A DNA stretch of 64,000 nt from Nitrincola sp048264025 (GCF_048264025.1 NZ_JBLXDN010000001.1:310001-374000); one strand, 5' to 3'; shown: positions 24,604 to 34,825, counted from the first letter of the stretch. Numbers and translations are program-made. The notes: generated by a model from the sequence alone, not told the origin.

Positions 24604-26109
24604 ATGAAGCAAGCGTTACATCTCAAGATTGGCCAACATCTCACGATGACGCCACAGCTGCAACAAGCCATCCGCCTGCTGCAGCTGTCAACACTGGATC
24701 TACAACAGGAGATCCAGCAGGCGCTGGACAGCAACCCGTTGCTGGAAGTCAGTGATGATGAATCTGACACGACCGAAGCGCTCGTGGATCAAACCTATGA
24801 AGATAAAGAAACCGCTGCACTAAACAGCAATAGCGAAACGTCAGACAATTCAAACGAAGACACTGGGGCAGATACTGACTGGAATGAATCCATTCCCGAT
24901 GACTTGCCCACTGACAGCAACTGGGAAGACACCTTCCAAAGCCAAGGCCCAGGCTCAGGCTCTGCTGCCGAAGGCGACTGGCCTAATCAAGACAATGATA
25001 CCCGAGAAGACACCCTCCAGGATCATCTGATCTGGCAGTTGAACCTGACCCCCATGAGTGAACAGGACTATATGGTGGCAGAGGCCATTATCGACGCCAC
25101 GGATGCGGATGGCTACCTGCGTAGCGACCTTGCCGAGCTACTGGAACAGTTCCAGGCACAACAGCCGGAACTGTTCATGGAAGCCGATGAAGATGAAATT
25201 CTGGCGGTACTCCACCGGGTTCAGCAATTTGATCCACCGGGGGTAGCCGCCCGAGATCTGAGTGAATGCCTGTGTATACAGATCAGGCAACTGCCAGAAA
25301 CGATCGAATGGCGTGAGCAAGCAATTCGCCTTTGCCGGGAATTTTTACCCCTGCTAGGCAGCCATGATTACAAAACACTGATGCGCAAAATGCGTCTGAA
25401 TGACGTTGAACTGGATAATGTCATCAACCTGATCCGCTCGTTAAACCCCAAACCCGGCGCATTGATCAGCTCCACTCAATCTGAATATGTCATACCCGAT
25501 GTCATGGTGCGTAAAATCCAGGATGAGTGGATCGTATCCCTTAATCCAGATATCGCTCCTAAACTGCGGATCAATTCACAGTATGCGGATTTGATCCGAC
25601 GTGCTGACAGCAGTGCCGACAATACCTACTTGAAAAATCACCTGCAGGAAGCGCGCTGGTTTTTGAAAAGTTTGCTGAGCCGCAATGACACGCTACTAAA
25701 GGTGGCAACCGAGATTGTCGAGCGACAGCGCGACTTTCTCGACACAGGTGATGAAGCCATGAAACCCATGGTGTTGCATGATATCGCTGAAGCGGTATCC
25801 ATGCATGAATCCACCATTTCCCGTGTTACCACACAAAAATTCATTCATACCCCCAGAGGTATTTTTGAGCTTAAATATTTCTTTTCCAGTCAGGTTAATA
25901 CGGCCGATGGAGAAGGTGCTTCATCCACAGCGATTCGAGCGCTGATCAAAAAGTTGATTTCTGCTGAAAATACAGCCAAACCCCTCAGCGATAACAAGAT
26001 CGCACAACTGCTGAAAGAGCAGGGAATCAACGTAGCAAGACGTACCGTCGCAAAATATCGTGAGGCGTTAAGCATTCCGCCTTCTAATGAGCGCAAGCGT
26101 CTGCTTTAA
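24604..26109 (+). CDS. rpoN: RNA polymerase sigma-54 factor
   Basis: Sigma-54, which directs RNA polymerase to -24/-12 promoters and needs AAA+ activators. Region I is the Gln/Leu-rich N-terminus (about residues 1-50, LTMTPQLQQAIRLLQLSTL). Region II (about 55-130) is acidic and low-complexity and quite long here. Region III then holds the core-binding part, the HTH (STISRVTTQKFIHTPRG) and the RpoN box ARRTVAKYRE near residue 485. The 501 residues are standard. It lies between lptB and hpf, as in most gammaproteobacteria. Confidence 0.98.
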   Translation: MKQALHLKIGQHLTMTPQLQQAIRLLQLSTLDLQQEIQQALDSNPLLEVSDDESDTTEALVDQTYEDKETAALNSNSETSDNSNEDTGADTDWNESIPDDLPTDSNWEDTFQSQGPGSGSAAEGDWPNQDNDTREDTLQDHLIWQLNLTPMSEQDYMVAEAIIDATDADGYLRSDLAELLEQFQAQQPELFMEADEDEILAVLHRVQQFDPPGVAARDLSECLCIQIRQLPETIEWREQAIRLCREFLPLLGSHDYKTLMRKMRLNDVELDNVINLIRSLNPKPGALISSTQSEYVIPDVMVRKIQDEWIVSLNPDIAPKLRINSQYADLIRRADSSADNTYLKNHLQEARWFLKSLLSRNDTLLKVATEIVERQRDFLDTGDEAMKPMVLHDIAEAVSMHESTISRVTTQKFIHTPRGIFELKYFFSSQVNTADGEGASSTAIRALIKKLISAENTAKPLSDNKIAQLLKEQGINVARRTVAKYREALSIPPSNERKRLL

Positions 26110-26157
26110 TTAACTATAGAGTACGACCTCATCGTACCGGCACTAAGGAGAGATACC

Positions 26158-26448
26158 ATGCAGATCAATATAACCGGTCATCACGTAGAACTGACAGATG
26201 CATTAAATGAGTACGTTCGCAGTAAATTCGTGCGTCTTGAGCGTCATTTCGACAATATTACCAACGTACAGGTGACCCTGAGTGTTGAGAAGCAGCGCCA
26301 GAAAGCTGAAGCTGACTTACATGTAGCTGGAGGTGAAATATTTGCACAAGCCGAACAGGATGACATGTATGCTGCAATAGATGCCATGATCGACAAATTG
26401 GATCGTCAGGTCATTAAGCACAAGGAAAAAATGAAATCTCATAAATAA
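26158..26448 (+). CDS. hpf: Short ribosome hibernation promoting factor
   Basis: Binds the decoding region of idle 30S subunits and helps form 100S dimers in stationary phase. At 96 residues it is the short HPF form, without the dimerising C-terminal domain. The start MQINITGHHVELTDAL and the basic block KFVRLERHFDNITNV are family features, and the C-terminus is Lys-rich. GGAG precedes the ATG. It is the usual first gene after rpoN. Confidence 0.96.
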   Translation: MQINITGHHVELTDALNEYVRSKFVRLERHFDNITNVQVTLSVEKQRQKAEADLHVAGGEIFAQAEQDDMYAAIDAMIDKLDRQVIKHKEKMKSHK

Positions 26449-26469
26449 CCACTAACTATTGACTATCAC

Positions 26470-26934
26470 ATGCCTATATCCGAACTACTGACTGAATCCC
26501 TGACACTCTGTCATATCGATGCCGTCAGTAAAAAACGTGTTTTAGAAATTGCCAGTGAAACACTGGCTGCCGAAATAGATGAACTGGAAGCTGAAGATGT
26601 CTTCAGCGCCCTGCTCAATCGTGAACGCCTCGGCAGTACAGGCATCGGCGACGGTGTGGCGATCCCACACTGTCGTCTGGCTGGCTGTAATAGAGCTCTC
26701 GCACTTTTAATCACCTTGAAAGAACCTATTGATTTTGATGCGATAGACAACCGTCCTGTCGACCTTCTCTGCTGCCTATTGGTCCCTGAAGATGCGGCTA
26801 CAGAGCATTTACAAACACTCGCTGGTCTAGCCGAGCTCTTCAGTCAGTCAGAGATACGTGAAGCACTGCGAGGTGCTACTGATGCCGTCACGCTGTTCAG
26901 TCGTTTTATGAACGCTGCCGGGCAAGGAAGCTAA
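26470..26934 (+). CDS. ptsN: Nitrogen-related EIIA (PTS-Ntr) protein
   Basis: EIIA-type phosphoacceptor of the nitrogen phosphotransferase system, a regulatory not transport pathway. The phosphorylated histidine is His67 in GVAIPHCRL, preceded by RERLGSTGIGDG. The 154 residues are normal. It sits between hpf and rapZ, with its partner npr two genes on. The upstream phosphodonor PtsP is not in this window. Confidence 0.96.
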   Translation: MPISELLTESLTLCHIDAVSKKRVLEIASETLAAEIDELEAEDVFSALLNRERLGSTGIGDGVAIPHCRLAGCNRALALLITLKEPIDFDAIDNRPVDLLCCLLVPEDAATEHLQTLAGLAELFSQSEIREALRGATDAVTLFSRFMNAAGQGS

Positions 26935-26937
26935 GCT

Positions 26938-27795
26938 GTGAAGCTGGTCATTTTGAGTGGTCGATCCGGTTCAGGTAAAACTACGGCGCTGCAAGCACTT
27001 GAAGATGCTGGTTTTTATTGCATTGACAATCTTCCAGCCATGCTATTACCTGAGCTGATCAAGCAAATGACCGAGGCCACAGGAAATCCTTCCAGGATAG
27101 CTGTCAGCATTGACGCCCGAAACCTGACCAGCAACCTGGAACGTTTTCCAGCGTTACTTGAACAGCTCAAACAGTTCAATGACCTGAGTTGTGAAGTAAT
27201 CTACCTGGACGCATCGGAATCGACGCTGCTGAAACGTTTCAGTGCAACCCGACGCAAGCATCCGCTCACGGATACGCATTCTGGATTACATGAAGCGATC
27301 GAATACGAACGGGTTTTACTCGAACCCATCGCCACCCTGGCAGACATGCGGATTGATACTACACGGCTGACGCTGTATGAGTTACGTGATCGTATTAAAC
27401 TGCGAATTACCAACAGGCGAGAACAATCGCTATCGCTGCTGTTTGAGTCTTTTGGCTTTAAACACGGTGTACCACTGGACGCTGACTTTACCTTTGATGT
27501 GCGCACACTACCCAATCCTCACTGGGTACCAGAATTGCGCCCACTGACCGGACTGGACAAAGAGGTACGTGAGTTTCTGCAGCAATCTACCGATGTGGAT
27601 GAGATGATAGCGGATATCTCTCACTTTCTGGAACGCTGGTTACCACGTATTCGCCAGGATAACCGTAGTTACCTGACAATCTGTATCGGCTGTACCGGTG
27701 GCCAACATCGCTCGGTCTATCTGGCAGAATACCTTGCTAACCATTTCAGCCTGTCGATGGACAGTGTCCATGTCCGTCACCGCGAACTGACCTGA
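26938..27795 (+). CDS. rapZ: RNase adapter protein RapZ
   Basis: Nucleotide-binding RNA adapter; in E. coli it delivers the sRNA GlmZ to RNase E to tune GlcN6P synthesis. The start is GTG, three bases after ptsN. Walker A GRSGSGKT lies at residues 8-15. The C-terminal RNA-binding half has the block TICIGCTGGQHRSVYLAEYL. The 285 residues are normal. Whether GlmY/GlmZ exist in this organism cannot be seen here; in many relatives the RapZ target is unknown. Confidence 0.96.
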   Translation: MKLVILSGRSGSGKTTALQALEDAGFYCIDNLPAMLLPELIKQMTEATGNPSRIAVSIDARNLTSNLERFPALLEQLKQFNDLSCEVIYLDASESTLLKRFSATRRKHPLTDTHSGLHEAIEYERVLLEPIATLADMRIDTTRLTLYELRDRIKLRITNRREQSLSLLFESFGFKHGVPLDADFTFDVRTLPNPHWVPELRPLTGLDKEVREFLQQSTDVDEMIADISHFLERWLPRIRQDNRSYLTICIGCTGGQHRSVYLAEYLANHFSLSMDSVHVRHRELT

Positions 27796-27806
27796 TTGAG
27801 AAAAGC

Positions 27807-28076
27807 ATGATTGAATCCCCCATCACTATCATTAATAAACTTGGTTTACATGCGCGAGCGGCGGCTAAACTCAGCACCCTGGCCAGTGGTTTTTCCAGCC
27901 AGATTCAAGTTGAAAAAAGCGGCCGTTGCGTCGACTGCAAAAGCATTATGGCGGTAATGATGCTGGCCGCCAGCAAAGGCACTGAGCTGATTCTTCGCAT
28001 TGAAGGCACGGATGAACAACAGGCTTTTGAAGCCATAACCACACTGATTAACAACCGCTTTGATGAGCCGGAATAG
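27807..28076 (+). CDS. ptsO: NPr, HPr-like phosphocarrier of PTS-Ntr
   Basis: HPr-like protein that relays phosphate from PtsP to PtsN. The active-site histidine is His15 in KLGLHARAAAK. The regulatory-site region CKSIMAVMMLAASKG follows at about residues 45-59. The 89 residues are standard. It completes the ptsN-rapZ-ptsO set. Often called npr; no sugar permease genes are near, consistent with a regulatory role. Confidence 0.94.
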   Translation: MIESPITIINKLGLHARAAAKLSTLASGFSSQIQVEKSGRCVDCKSIMAVMMLAASKGTELILRIEGTDEQQAFEAITTLINNRFDEPE

Positions 28077-28085
28077 AGCCCCCTT

Positions 28086-28619
28086 ATGAACCCACCAGAT
28101 CAACACAATTTTCAGGCCGATGACGAGGATACCATTGTCAGCCGCTCCGAGCTGAAACGACAGATGGATGCCCTGAAGCAACTGGGCAAGCGCATCACCG
28201 AATTGCGCCCTGACCAGCAGGAAAAAATTCCTATGGATAGTGTCCTCCGTGCCGCTGTAGCTGAAACGCGACGCATCACCTCCAACGGGGCATTGAAACG
28301 CCACATGCAGTTTATTGGCAAACTGATGCGACATGCTGACGTGGAGGCCATCCGCCTGGCACTGGATGAATTTGATACCGCAAGTCAGGCGCATAACCAG
28401 AAATTTCATGGCCTTGAACAATGGCGTGAACGCTTACTACTGGAAGGTACTGCCGGAAATGAAGCACTGGAAGCTTTTATCAATGACTATCCACAGACTG
28501 ATATTCAGCTATTGCGTCAGTTGATCCGCAATACCCGGCGGGAAATTGAAAAGCAGCAACCACCAGTGCAATACCGCAAGCTGTTCCGACTCCTGCGCGA
28601 TACCACCGAGTCAGACTGA
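28086..28619 (+). CDS. darP: Ribosome biogenesis factor DarP (YjgA, DUF615)
   Basis: DUF615 protein associated with late 50S subunit assembly in E. coli. The 177-residue product has the family blocks VSRSELKRQMDALKQLGKRI and RHMQFIGKLMRHADVEAI, is rich in charged helices, and ends with LRQLIRNTRRE. It starts nine bases after ptsO and ends the run; yhdP converges from the other side nine bases beyond its stop. Confidence 0.93.
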   Translation: MNPPDQHNFQADDEDTIVSRSELKRQMDALKQLGKRITELRPDQQEKIPMDSVLRAAVAETRRITSNGALKRHMQFIGKLMRHADVEAIRLALDEFDTASQAHNQKFHGLEQWRERLLLEGTAGNEALEAFINDYPQTDIQLLRQLIRNTRREIEKQQPPVQYRKLFRLLRDTTESD

Positions 28620-28628
28620 GCCAGGACA

Positions 28629-31600
28629 TCAGCCCTCGTTGGCATTCAGCAGGTTCAGCTGAGGATCATCCCAGTGACCCGTTAATGTATAGGCAATACG
28701 GGTCATTTTTTCGATTCGGTCACCCATAATTTTATCAAAAATGAATATCGCACCAGCGACCTGCGGTGCTCCAAGCAGCACCGCTCCGAGGGTGAGATTG
28801 CTGCTCAGCGGCACACTCACCTTAATGGTCTTATTCAGCTGTTGGGTATTCAGATTGACATTACCGGTAATTTCCATTGATGCCGATGGGCCAGTGAGCA
28901 TGAATGGTTCACGGGTACTCGCCAGTCCCCGATTCAGATCATAGCTGGCCTTTAACTCATCAAACACCAATCCGCGTTGCAGCAAATCACTGAAGTCCAA
29001 CCGCAGACGTCTCGACAGGGTGTTTAAGTTAAGCAGCCCAAATACGCGTAGTAAATTAGCCCCACTACCGGATTCAATAATACGCCCCTCTTCAGCCTGA
29101 AAGCTGAAAAAACCATCCAGTTCAGCCACACTGAATTGCCAGGGAGCACCTGGCCAGGTCAATTGTGCTGAAGATACTAACCGAGTTGTCTCCAGAGGCC
29201 TTCCCTGCCCCCAAAGCTCAAGCACATCAGCCAAATCAGCGCCTGACAGGTTTAATGTCAGGTCTGTGGCCGGATGTGCCCCAGCTTGCCAATGGGCTCT
29301 GCCACTCACAGAGAAATCAAGCAGCTCACCCTGTATGTCTTCAAAAGTTACCTGCTGTGCTTGTGGTTGCATACGCAATTGCCAGCGCCCCAAAGCCCGC
29401 TGACCCAAACGCAAGTCATCAATTTGCAGATCAAGCCTGGGAAGCTCTGAGGTATCTACCGAGAGCATTTGATCACTACCCGATTGCAGCAACGGCACAG
29501 AAGATTCAGACTCTGCATCTGCACTGGGCAGATGCAGATAATCAAATCGAGCGATCCATTCGCCTTCAGAGACCAATGCTGGGGGTTGAATATAGCCTTG
29601 GGCGCTTAGTCCAGCCAACTCACCAGATACTTCAAGCCTGGCGGTTTGCGGCAGTACCGGAACCCCCTGGCCCAGCAACACCTGTCCACGCAGCTCAGCT
29701 GACAAGTCCATAACACCTTGCAGCAGTTGATCATAGTGAAAAGATAAACGTGAATTTTCAGGATAGATGTCCAGATACAGCGAGCGGCTCTCCTCAGCCG
29801 GTTTTGCCAATACCAAGGGTAGATCAACCGCTGTTCCTACCAGGTCTGAACGTATCTCCATACGTGGGCAGCGTGACGACTCAGCACAAAAGGTCATATC
29901 CACCTGCGCCTGACTTTTGCCAGTAAGCCTGTCGGATAGTGTTATACCAGCGAGGTGGTCCAAATTCACACTGGATACAGCCCCTTGCAGATGAACTTGC
30001 GTGTCAGTACCTTCGGTAGTTATCTGGGCATTGACCGCTTCCCCAAACAACTGCCCCTGTAAACTGTCCGATGTCAGCCCTTGCCGTGTGGTATAGCTAA
30101 GCTGCCCATTGATGCCGCTGAAATATATATCTCTTTCCAGTAGGCGCAGGCTACTTTGCTTAAGTGCCGTCTGGACTTTAACATCTATTTTGTCGGGGTC
30201 ATCCACCGGAACCTGGAGATGCAAACGTGTAGTGGTCTCGCCGCTAAATTGTAAGTCATCAAAAGCTGACCCTAGATAGCCCCCCAACGCCGACTCAGTC
30301 AGTAGTGCACTAAAATCAGACGCATCACCCTCTAACAGCGATGCCACATGCAACTGCTGACTTTGTGGTGGTAGATAGATCCAGCCACTATTGATACGTG
30401 AGTTGAGAATATTCCCTTCTGCAATATCAATTCGCAACTCTGTGTTGCGCAGATGTAAAAATATTCGCCCATCCCGTACGACAGGCCAATCGGGATGGAA
30501 GGAAAATTCGGCCTGATCGGCATCCAGAAACAACTGCACACTCACCGGTAAATGTTGCGAATCTGGACGTAAGCCTGCATGTATCAACAAACCCGCCTGG
30601 TTGACCTGTCCGGCACGAATAGCCTCTTTAAGCCAGTCATACAGGGTTTCTCCAAGCTCTCTCGGTGGTGTGTAAAACTCTGTTTGCAGCGCATCTGCAT
30701 CAGTAATACCGATCAACAGACTGAATTCAATCTGCTCCTCGGAATCAAACGGACGATACAAACCAAAACGTCCGTTCGCACTAATCGCGTCATTGCGCAA
30801 GCTCAGCAGTCCGCTATTCAGGCGTAGCGCCTCGCCAGTGACCTGCCAACTCACCAACCCACTGGCTTCAGAGTAATTCCATCCCGAACCAAAAAGCTGT
30901 GGGAAATTCAGTGTAAATGCCGCACTTTCCAGCTCAATTTGCCCGGTGGTCAAACTCGCATGCAACTGACCGTTAATGCCCGATGCTTCAGGGGCATCCT
31001 GCCAGGCCGATACAGCCACATCATCCAGGCGGGCTGTCAATACAAAACTCAACCAGTCTTGTGGATTTTCCCAACCCACCACTAACTTACTGACCTGCCC
31101 TTCTGGGGCCAGGCGATCCAATACTTGCTCTGCCGCATCCGGCAACACCTCCAGCATCTCCACCCAGTAATGCAGCGCAGCAAGGTCAAGTGAATCAAGG
31201 GTAAAATGTAATGGCTCAATACCTTGGTCCGCTACCAAGCGAAACTCGGAAATCAGCTCTGGCAACACCAGCGGCACTCCCTGCACACTGGCCTGCAAGG
31301 CTCTGAACTGTAATTGGTAACTATCATCAGCCAGCGGCAGTAATACAAAGCGGCCTTTCAGATTATCAATTTCAGGCCACTGCGGGCCGGAGATCGACAG
31401 AGGCGTAACTGAAAAATCTCCTTGAAGCTCTTTCAGTTGGTGGTCAGACCAACTGCCCCAAAGGTGTGCCGACAGGTCCAGATCATCCATTGCCACGGGT
31501 AAAACGCCCAGATTCAACAACTCGGGTCCCAAGGCATCACTCTGCAAAAAGAAACGATAATCGCCACCGAGCGGATCAGCCGGGTCAAATTCACTGGCCT

Positions 31601-32237
31601 GAAGGGCGAATACAGCATAGGCATCCTCGCCAATACGCGGCATACGCGCTGATCCACTGATCTGATACTCACCTTGCGCAGCTTCAAACATGGCGTTTAT
31701 CGGCGATATCAGCTGTATTTCACCGTTTTGCGGCTGTAACCCAACATGCAGATTACTTAACACCACTGAGGGTTGATGTTGCAAAAAAGCCAGAAATTTT
31801 CCACTGCCAGCGTTACCCTCCCCATCGTTTATCTCTTCTGCCGCCGATGGCAGCCAACGCCCCTCATACTCCTGCCAAAGCAAGTCTGCATCCCGAAGTT
31901 CGGCCACGCTAAATACCGGCATAAACTGTATCAAGCTCTGTACCACATCCAGCGTCATTTCCAAATGTTCAGCTTGTAAAGAGACAGTCGGAGCATTCGG
32001 TGATGAAGACAGTACAGTCAAGTCTTCTATACGCAGCTGCAGATGCTGGTTAGAAAGTGAAGCATGAAATTCACCAAAGCGAATAGTAACACCAAGACTC
32101 GAGCTGAGATGAGCGGCTATTTGATCAGAATAACGTGATAGATGAGGCAGACCAAAGCGCAAGCCCAAAAGCACCAGCGCCGGAATCAGCGCCAATACCA
32201 GCAGGATTTTGTAGAGTTTTGCCAACCGACGAATCAT
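28629..32237 (-). CDS. yhdP: YhdP family AsmA-like protein
   Basis: Very large (1202 residues) inner-membrane-anchored protein of the AsmA-like/TamB superfamily. In E. coli YhdP, TamB and YdbH together carry phospholipids toward the outer membrane. One N-terminal helix (about residues 10-30, LYKILLVLALIPALVLLGL) anchors a long beta-rich periplasmic domain with DUF3971 in the middle and an AsmA-like C-terminal part (LNLNTLSRRLRLDFSDLL, then LSSNLTLGAVLLGAPQVAG). The E. coli protein is about 1266 residues. It follows rng by nine bases, as in the mreBCD-maf-rng-yhdP order of many gammaproteobacteria. Confidence 0.9.
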   Translation of the reverse strand: MIRRLAKLYKILLVLALIPALVLLGLRFGLPHLSRYSDQIAAHLSSSLGVTIRFGEFHASLSNQHLQLRIEDLTVLSSSPNAPTVSLQAEHLEMTLDVVQSLIQFMPVFSVAELRDADLLWQEYEGRWLPSAAEEINDGEGNAGSGKFLAFLQHQPSVVLSNLHVGLQPQNGEIQLISPINAMFEAAQGEYQISGSARMPRIGEDAYAVFALQASEFDPADPLGGDYRFFLQSDALGPELLNLGVLPVAMDDLDLSAHLWGSWSDHQLKELQGDFSVTPLSISGPQWPEIDNLKGRFVLLPLADDSYQLQFRALQASVQGVPLVLPELISEFRLVADQGIEPLHFTLDSLDLAALHYWVEMLEVLPDAAEQVLDRLAPEGQVSKLVVGWENPQDWLSFVLTARLDDVAVSAWQDAPEASGINGQLHASLTTGQIELESAAFTLNFPQLFGSGWNYSEASGLVSWQVTGEALRLNSGLLSLRNDAISANGRFGLYRPFDSEEQIEFSLLIGITDADALQTEFYTPPRELGETLYDWLKEAIRAGQVNQAGLLIHAGLRPDSQHLPVSVQLFLDADQAEFSFHPDWPVVRDGRIFLHLRNTELRIDIAEGNILNSRINSGWIYLPPQSQQLHVASLLEGDASDFSALLTESALGGYLGSAFDDLQFSGETTTRLHLQVPVDDPDKIDVKVQTALKQSSLRLLERDIYFSGINGQLSYTTRQGLTSDSLQGQLFGEAVNAQITTEGTDTQVHLQGAVSSVNLDHLAGITLSDRLTGKSQAQVDMTFCAESSRCPRMEIRSDLVGTAVDLPLVLAKPAEESRSLYLDIYPENSRLSFHYDQLLQGVMDLSAELRGQVLLGQGVPVLPQTARLEVSGELAGLSAQGYIQPPALVSEGEWIARFDYLHLPSADAESESSVPLLQSGSDQMLSVDTSELPRLDLQIDDLRLGQRALGRWQLRMQPQAQQVTFEDIQGELLDFSVSGRAHWQAGAHPATDLTLNLSGADLADVLELWGQGRPLETTRLVSSAQLTWPGAPWQFSVAELDGFFSFQAEEGRIIESGSGANLLRVFGLLNLNTLSRRLRLDFSDLLQRGLVFDELKASYDLNRGLASTREPFMLTGPSASMEITGNVNLNTQQLNKTIKVSVPLSSNLTLGAVLLGAPQVAGAIFIFDKIMGDRIEKMTRIAYTLTGHWDDPQLNLLNANEG

Positions 32238-32246
32238 AGTGCGATC

Positions 32247-33731
32247 TCAGCGCAATACGACATCGAATTGCTCAGGTGAATACTGCGTTTCTGACTGGAA
32301 GCGGATAGTTTTACCGATAAAAGCTTCAAGTTCAGCCACATGATCCGACGCCTCGTCCATAAGATAATTAACCACACTGGTGGCAGCCAGCAGCAGATAG
32401 CTTTCCGTATCGTAAGCACGGTGTTGCCGCAATATTTCCCTGAAAATTTCGTAGGAAACCGTTTCAGGTGTTTTAACACTCCCCCGCCCTTGGCAGACCG
32501 GACAGGATTCACAAAGTACGTGTTCCAGACTTTCCCGAGTGCGCTTACGCGTCATCTCGATCAGACCCAGCTCTGAAACCCCTGTCACTTTGCATTTAGC
32601 ATGATCTTTTTCCAACACACGATCAAGTGTTCGTTGCACCTGGCGCTGGTGATCCGGGTCGATCATATCGATAAAATCGATAATGATAATCCCCCCCAGA
32701 TTACGCAATCTGAGTTGGCGCCCTATCGCCGTTGCCGCCTCAAGGTTGGTTTTAAAGATGGTTTCTTCCAGATTACGGTGACCCACGAATCCACCAGTAT
32801 TAATATCCACCGTGGTCATGGCCTCAGTCTGATCAAAAATCAGATAGCCACCGGACTTAAGTTCCACTTTGCGTCCCAAGGCCTTTTGCATCTCTTCTTC
32901 GACATTAAACATGTCAAACAGCGGACGCTCACCAGGGTAATACTCGATCTTATCGACAATTTCCGGCACCAGCACCTGCGCAAACTCCAACGCACTCTGA
33001 TAGGTTTCTCTTGAATCGATACGAATACGTTCGACGCCAGAATGAGCCATATCGCGCAGCGCGCGCATATGCAATGGCAGGTCTTCATAAACGATGGAGG
33101 TAACGCTTGCTGACTCGATTTTTTGCTGCAGATTGCGCCATAACCGGCGTAAAAAGTCGATATCTGATCTGAGCTCATTTTCGGTAACACTTTCAGCTAC
33201 CGTACGCAGAATAAAACCGCAGTTATCGTCTGCCTGGTCATTTTCTGACAGCAAAGCCTCCATAATACCCTTGAGGCGATCACGCTCATCGGTATCATCT
33301 ATTCTTTGAGAAATGCCAATATGGTCATTCTTCGGCATCAATACCAAGTAGCGTGACGGAATAGATAAATGGGTTGTCAGCCGAGCACCCTTGCTACCGA
33401 TCGGGTCTTTGGTTACCTGAACCAACAGCGTCTCACCTTCACGGATGACTTGAGCTATAGGTACAGTGGTACGGTTGGCATGGTTGCCATTGGCATCAAC
33501 ACCTACCAGCTCATCCACAGGGATAAATGCCGCGCGCTCAAGCCCAATATCCACAAACGCCGCCTGCATGCCCGGCAGAACTCTGGCAACACGGCCTTTA
33601 TAGATATTGCCGACAATACCGCGACGACTGGCACGCTCAACGTAGATTTCCTGCGGCATGCCGTTTTCAACAACAGCTACACGCGTTTCCATCGGGGTAA
33701 AGTTGATCAGAATTTCCTCAGCCATAGGCAT
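32247..33731 (-). CDS. rng: Ribonuclease G
   Basis: Endoribonuclease that matures 16S rRNA 5' ends and degrades some mRNAs. The N-terminal S1 domain contains RRGIVGNIYKGRVARVLPGM and AAFVDIGLERAAFI. The catalytic metal residues lie in TVDINTGGFVG and IDFIDMIDP. The Zn-link CESCPVCQGRG follows near residue 410. At 494 residues it lacks the C-terminal scaffold of RNase E, so it is RNase G. The ATG at 33731 has AGGAG upstream; a second ATG two codons on is also possible. It overlaps maf by 14 bases. Confidence 0.96.
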   Translation of the reverse strand: MPMAEEILINFTPMETRVAVVENGMPQEIYVERASRRGIVGNIYKGRVARVLPGMQAAFVDIGLERAAFIPVDELVGVDANGNHANRTTVPIAQVIREGETLLVQVTKDPIGSKGARLTTHLSIPSRYLVLMPKNDHIGISQRIDDTDERDRLKGIMEALLSENDQADDNCGFILRTVAESVTENELRSDIDFLRRLWRNLQQKIESASVTSIVYEDLPLHMRALRDMAHSGVERIRIDSRETYQSALEFAQVLVPEIVDKIEYYPGERPLFDMFNVEEEMQKALGRKVELKSGGYLIFDQTEAMTTVDINTGGFVGHRNLEETIFKTNLEAATAIGRQLRLRNLGGIIIIDFIDMIDPDHQRQVQRTLDRVLEKDHAKCKVTGVSELGLIEMTRKRTRESLEHVLCESCPVCQGRGSVKTPETVSYEIFREILRQHRAYDTESYLLLAATSVVNYLMDEASDHVAELEAFIGKTIRFQSETQYSPEQFDVVLR

Positions 33732-34326
33732 GTTCCTTTACTCCTGCACCCTGCTGCCAGATCATCACGCCATGGCGCTGCAACAAGGCGGCTGTTTCAA
33801 AAAGTGGCAAACCGACAACACCGGAATAGCTGCCGGTAATAGAACTGACGAACACCGCGGCTTTACCCTGAATGGCGTAACCGCCGGCCTTGTCCAAGGG
33901 TTCGCCAGTATGCCAATAGGCCCGACACAGCGTTTCATTCAATTCAGAAAAACTGACCTCACTGGTCACATGAATCACTTCGTGTTGCTGCGGCGTAACC
34001 AGAGCCACCGCCGTGATCACCTGATGGGTACGGCCTGACAAACGCATCAACATACTAATGGCATCGGCTTCATCTTCAGGCTTACCCAATATGTTTCCAT
34101 CAATGGCAACACTGGTATCTGCACCGAGCACAGCCCCTGGTCTATCAAGTTGTCGATAACAGCTTAAGGCTTTTTCAAGCGCCAGACGCATTGTATAACC
34201 AGAAGGGGTTTCACCGGCCTGAACGGCTTCACAAATGGATGACGGCACGACTTGGTAGGCCACACCTATCTGCTCAAGCAAAGCCCGACGACGGGGAGAT
34301 GCGGACGCCAGTATCAGCTCGGTCAT
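33718..34326 (-). CDS. maf: Maf-like nucleotide pyrophosphatase (YhdE type)
   Basis: House-cleaning nucleoside triphosphate pyrophosphatase; YhdE-type enzymes act on dTTP and UTP. The N-terminal LILASASPRRRALLEQIG and the metal/substrate motifs AVLGADTSVAIDG, SGRTHQVITAVAL and GGYAIQGKAAVFV are present. The 202 residues are normal. It lies seven bases after mreD and overlaps rng, in one minus-strand run from mreB to yhdP. Confidence 0.94.
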   Translation of the reverse strand: MTELILASASPRRRALLEQIGVAYQVVPSSICEAVQAGETPSGYTMRLALEKALSCYRQLDRPGAVLGADTSVAIDGNILGKPEDEADAISMLMRLSGRTHQVITAVALVTPQQHEVIHVTSEVSFSELNETLCRAYWHTGEPLDKAGGYAIQGKAAVFVSSITGSYSGVVGLPLFETAALLQRHGVMIWQQGAGVKEHAYG

Positions 34327-34333
34327 GCTACTC

Positions 34334-34825
34334 TCACTCTATTCTGAAGGTTCTGCGTACACCGTGTAAAATAACATAGACCCAGGGCCAGAGCAGCGCG
34401 CTAACTAATGAGGGCAACATAAACTGCAAACCGCCTGAGGTAGTGCCAGTGACACCCTGCATCCAGAAAAATAGCAACTGGTTAACACCCACCAGCACCA
34501 TCACCATCATCGACTGCTGCCACAAAGGAAACATACGCAAACGTTTGTATAACAAAAGCACCAAGTAAGCAATCAATGTCAGTGACAAAGCATTCAGTCC
34601 CAGTACACTGCCACGAATGATGTCAAGCAATACCCCCATTGCAAAAGCACTGCCCAGACCGACTCGGTGCGGCAACATCAATACCCAGTAAATCAGCACC
34701 AACGCAACCCACTCTGGACGATACCAGAGCAAGAAATCAGGTAAGGGAATCTGGCTGAGAACAAGCCCAACCAGAAAGGTCGCAAAGATGATCAGCGAAC
34801 CACCCTGTCCATGATCTTGCTTCAT
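34334..34825 (-). CDS. mreD: Rod shape-determining protein MreD
   Basis: Polytopic inner-membrane protein of the elongasome that couples MreB/MreC to cell-wall synthesis. The 163 residues contain about five hydrophobic segments with the family's PEWVALVLIYWVLMLPHRVG and GVLLDIIRGSVLGLNAL blocks. It overlaps mreC by four bases. Identity is secured by both sequence and the mreBCD order. Confidence 0.95.
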   Translation of the reverse strand: MKQDHGQGGSLIIFATFLVGLVLSQIPLPDFLLWYRPEWVALVLIYWVLMLPHRVGLGSAFAMGVLLDIIRGSVLGLNALSLTLIAYLVLLLYKRLRMFPLWQQSMMVMVLVGVNQLLFFWMQGVTGTTSGGLQFMLPSLVSALLWPWVYVILHGVRRTFRIE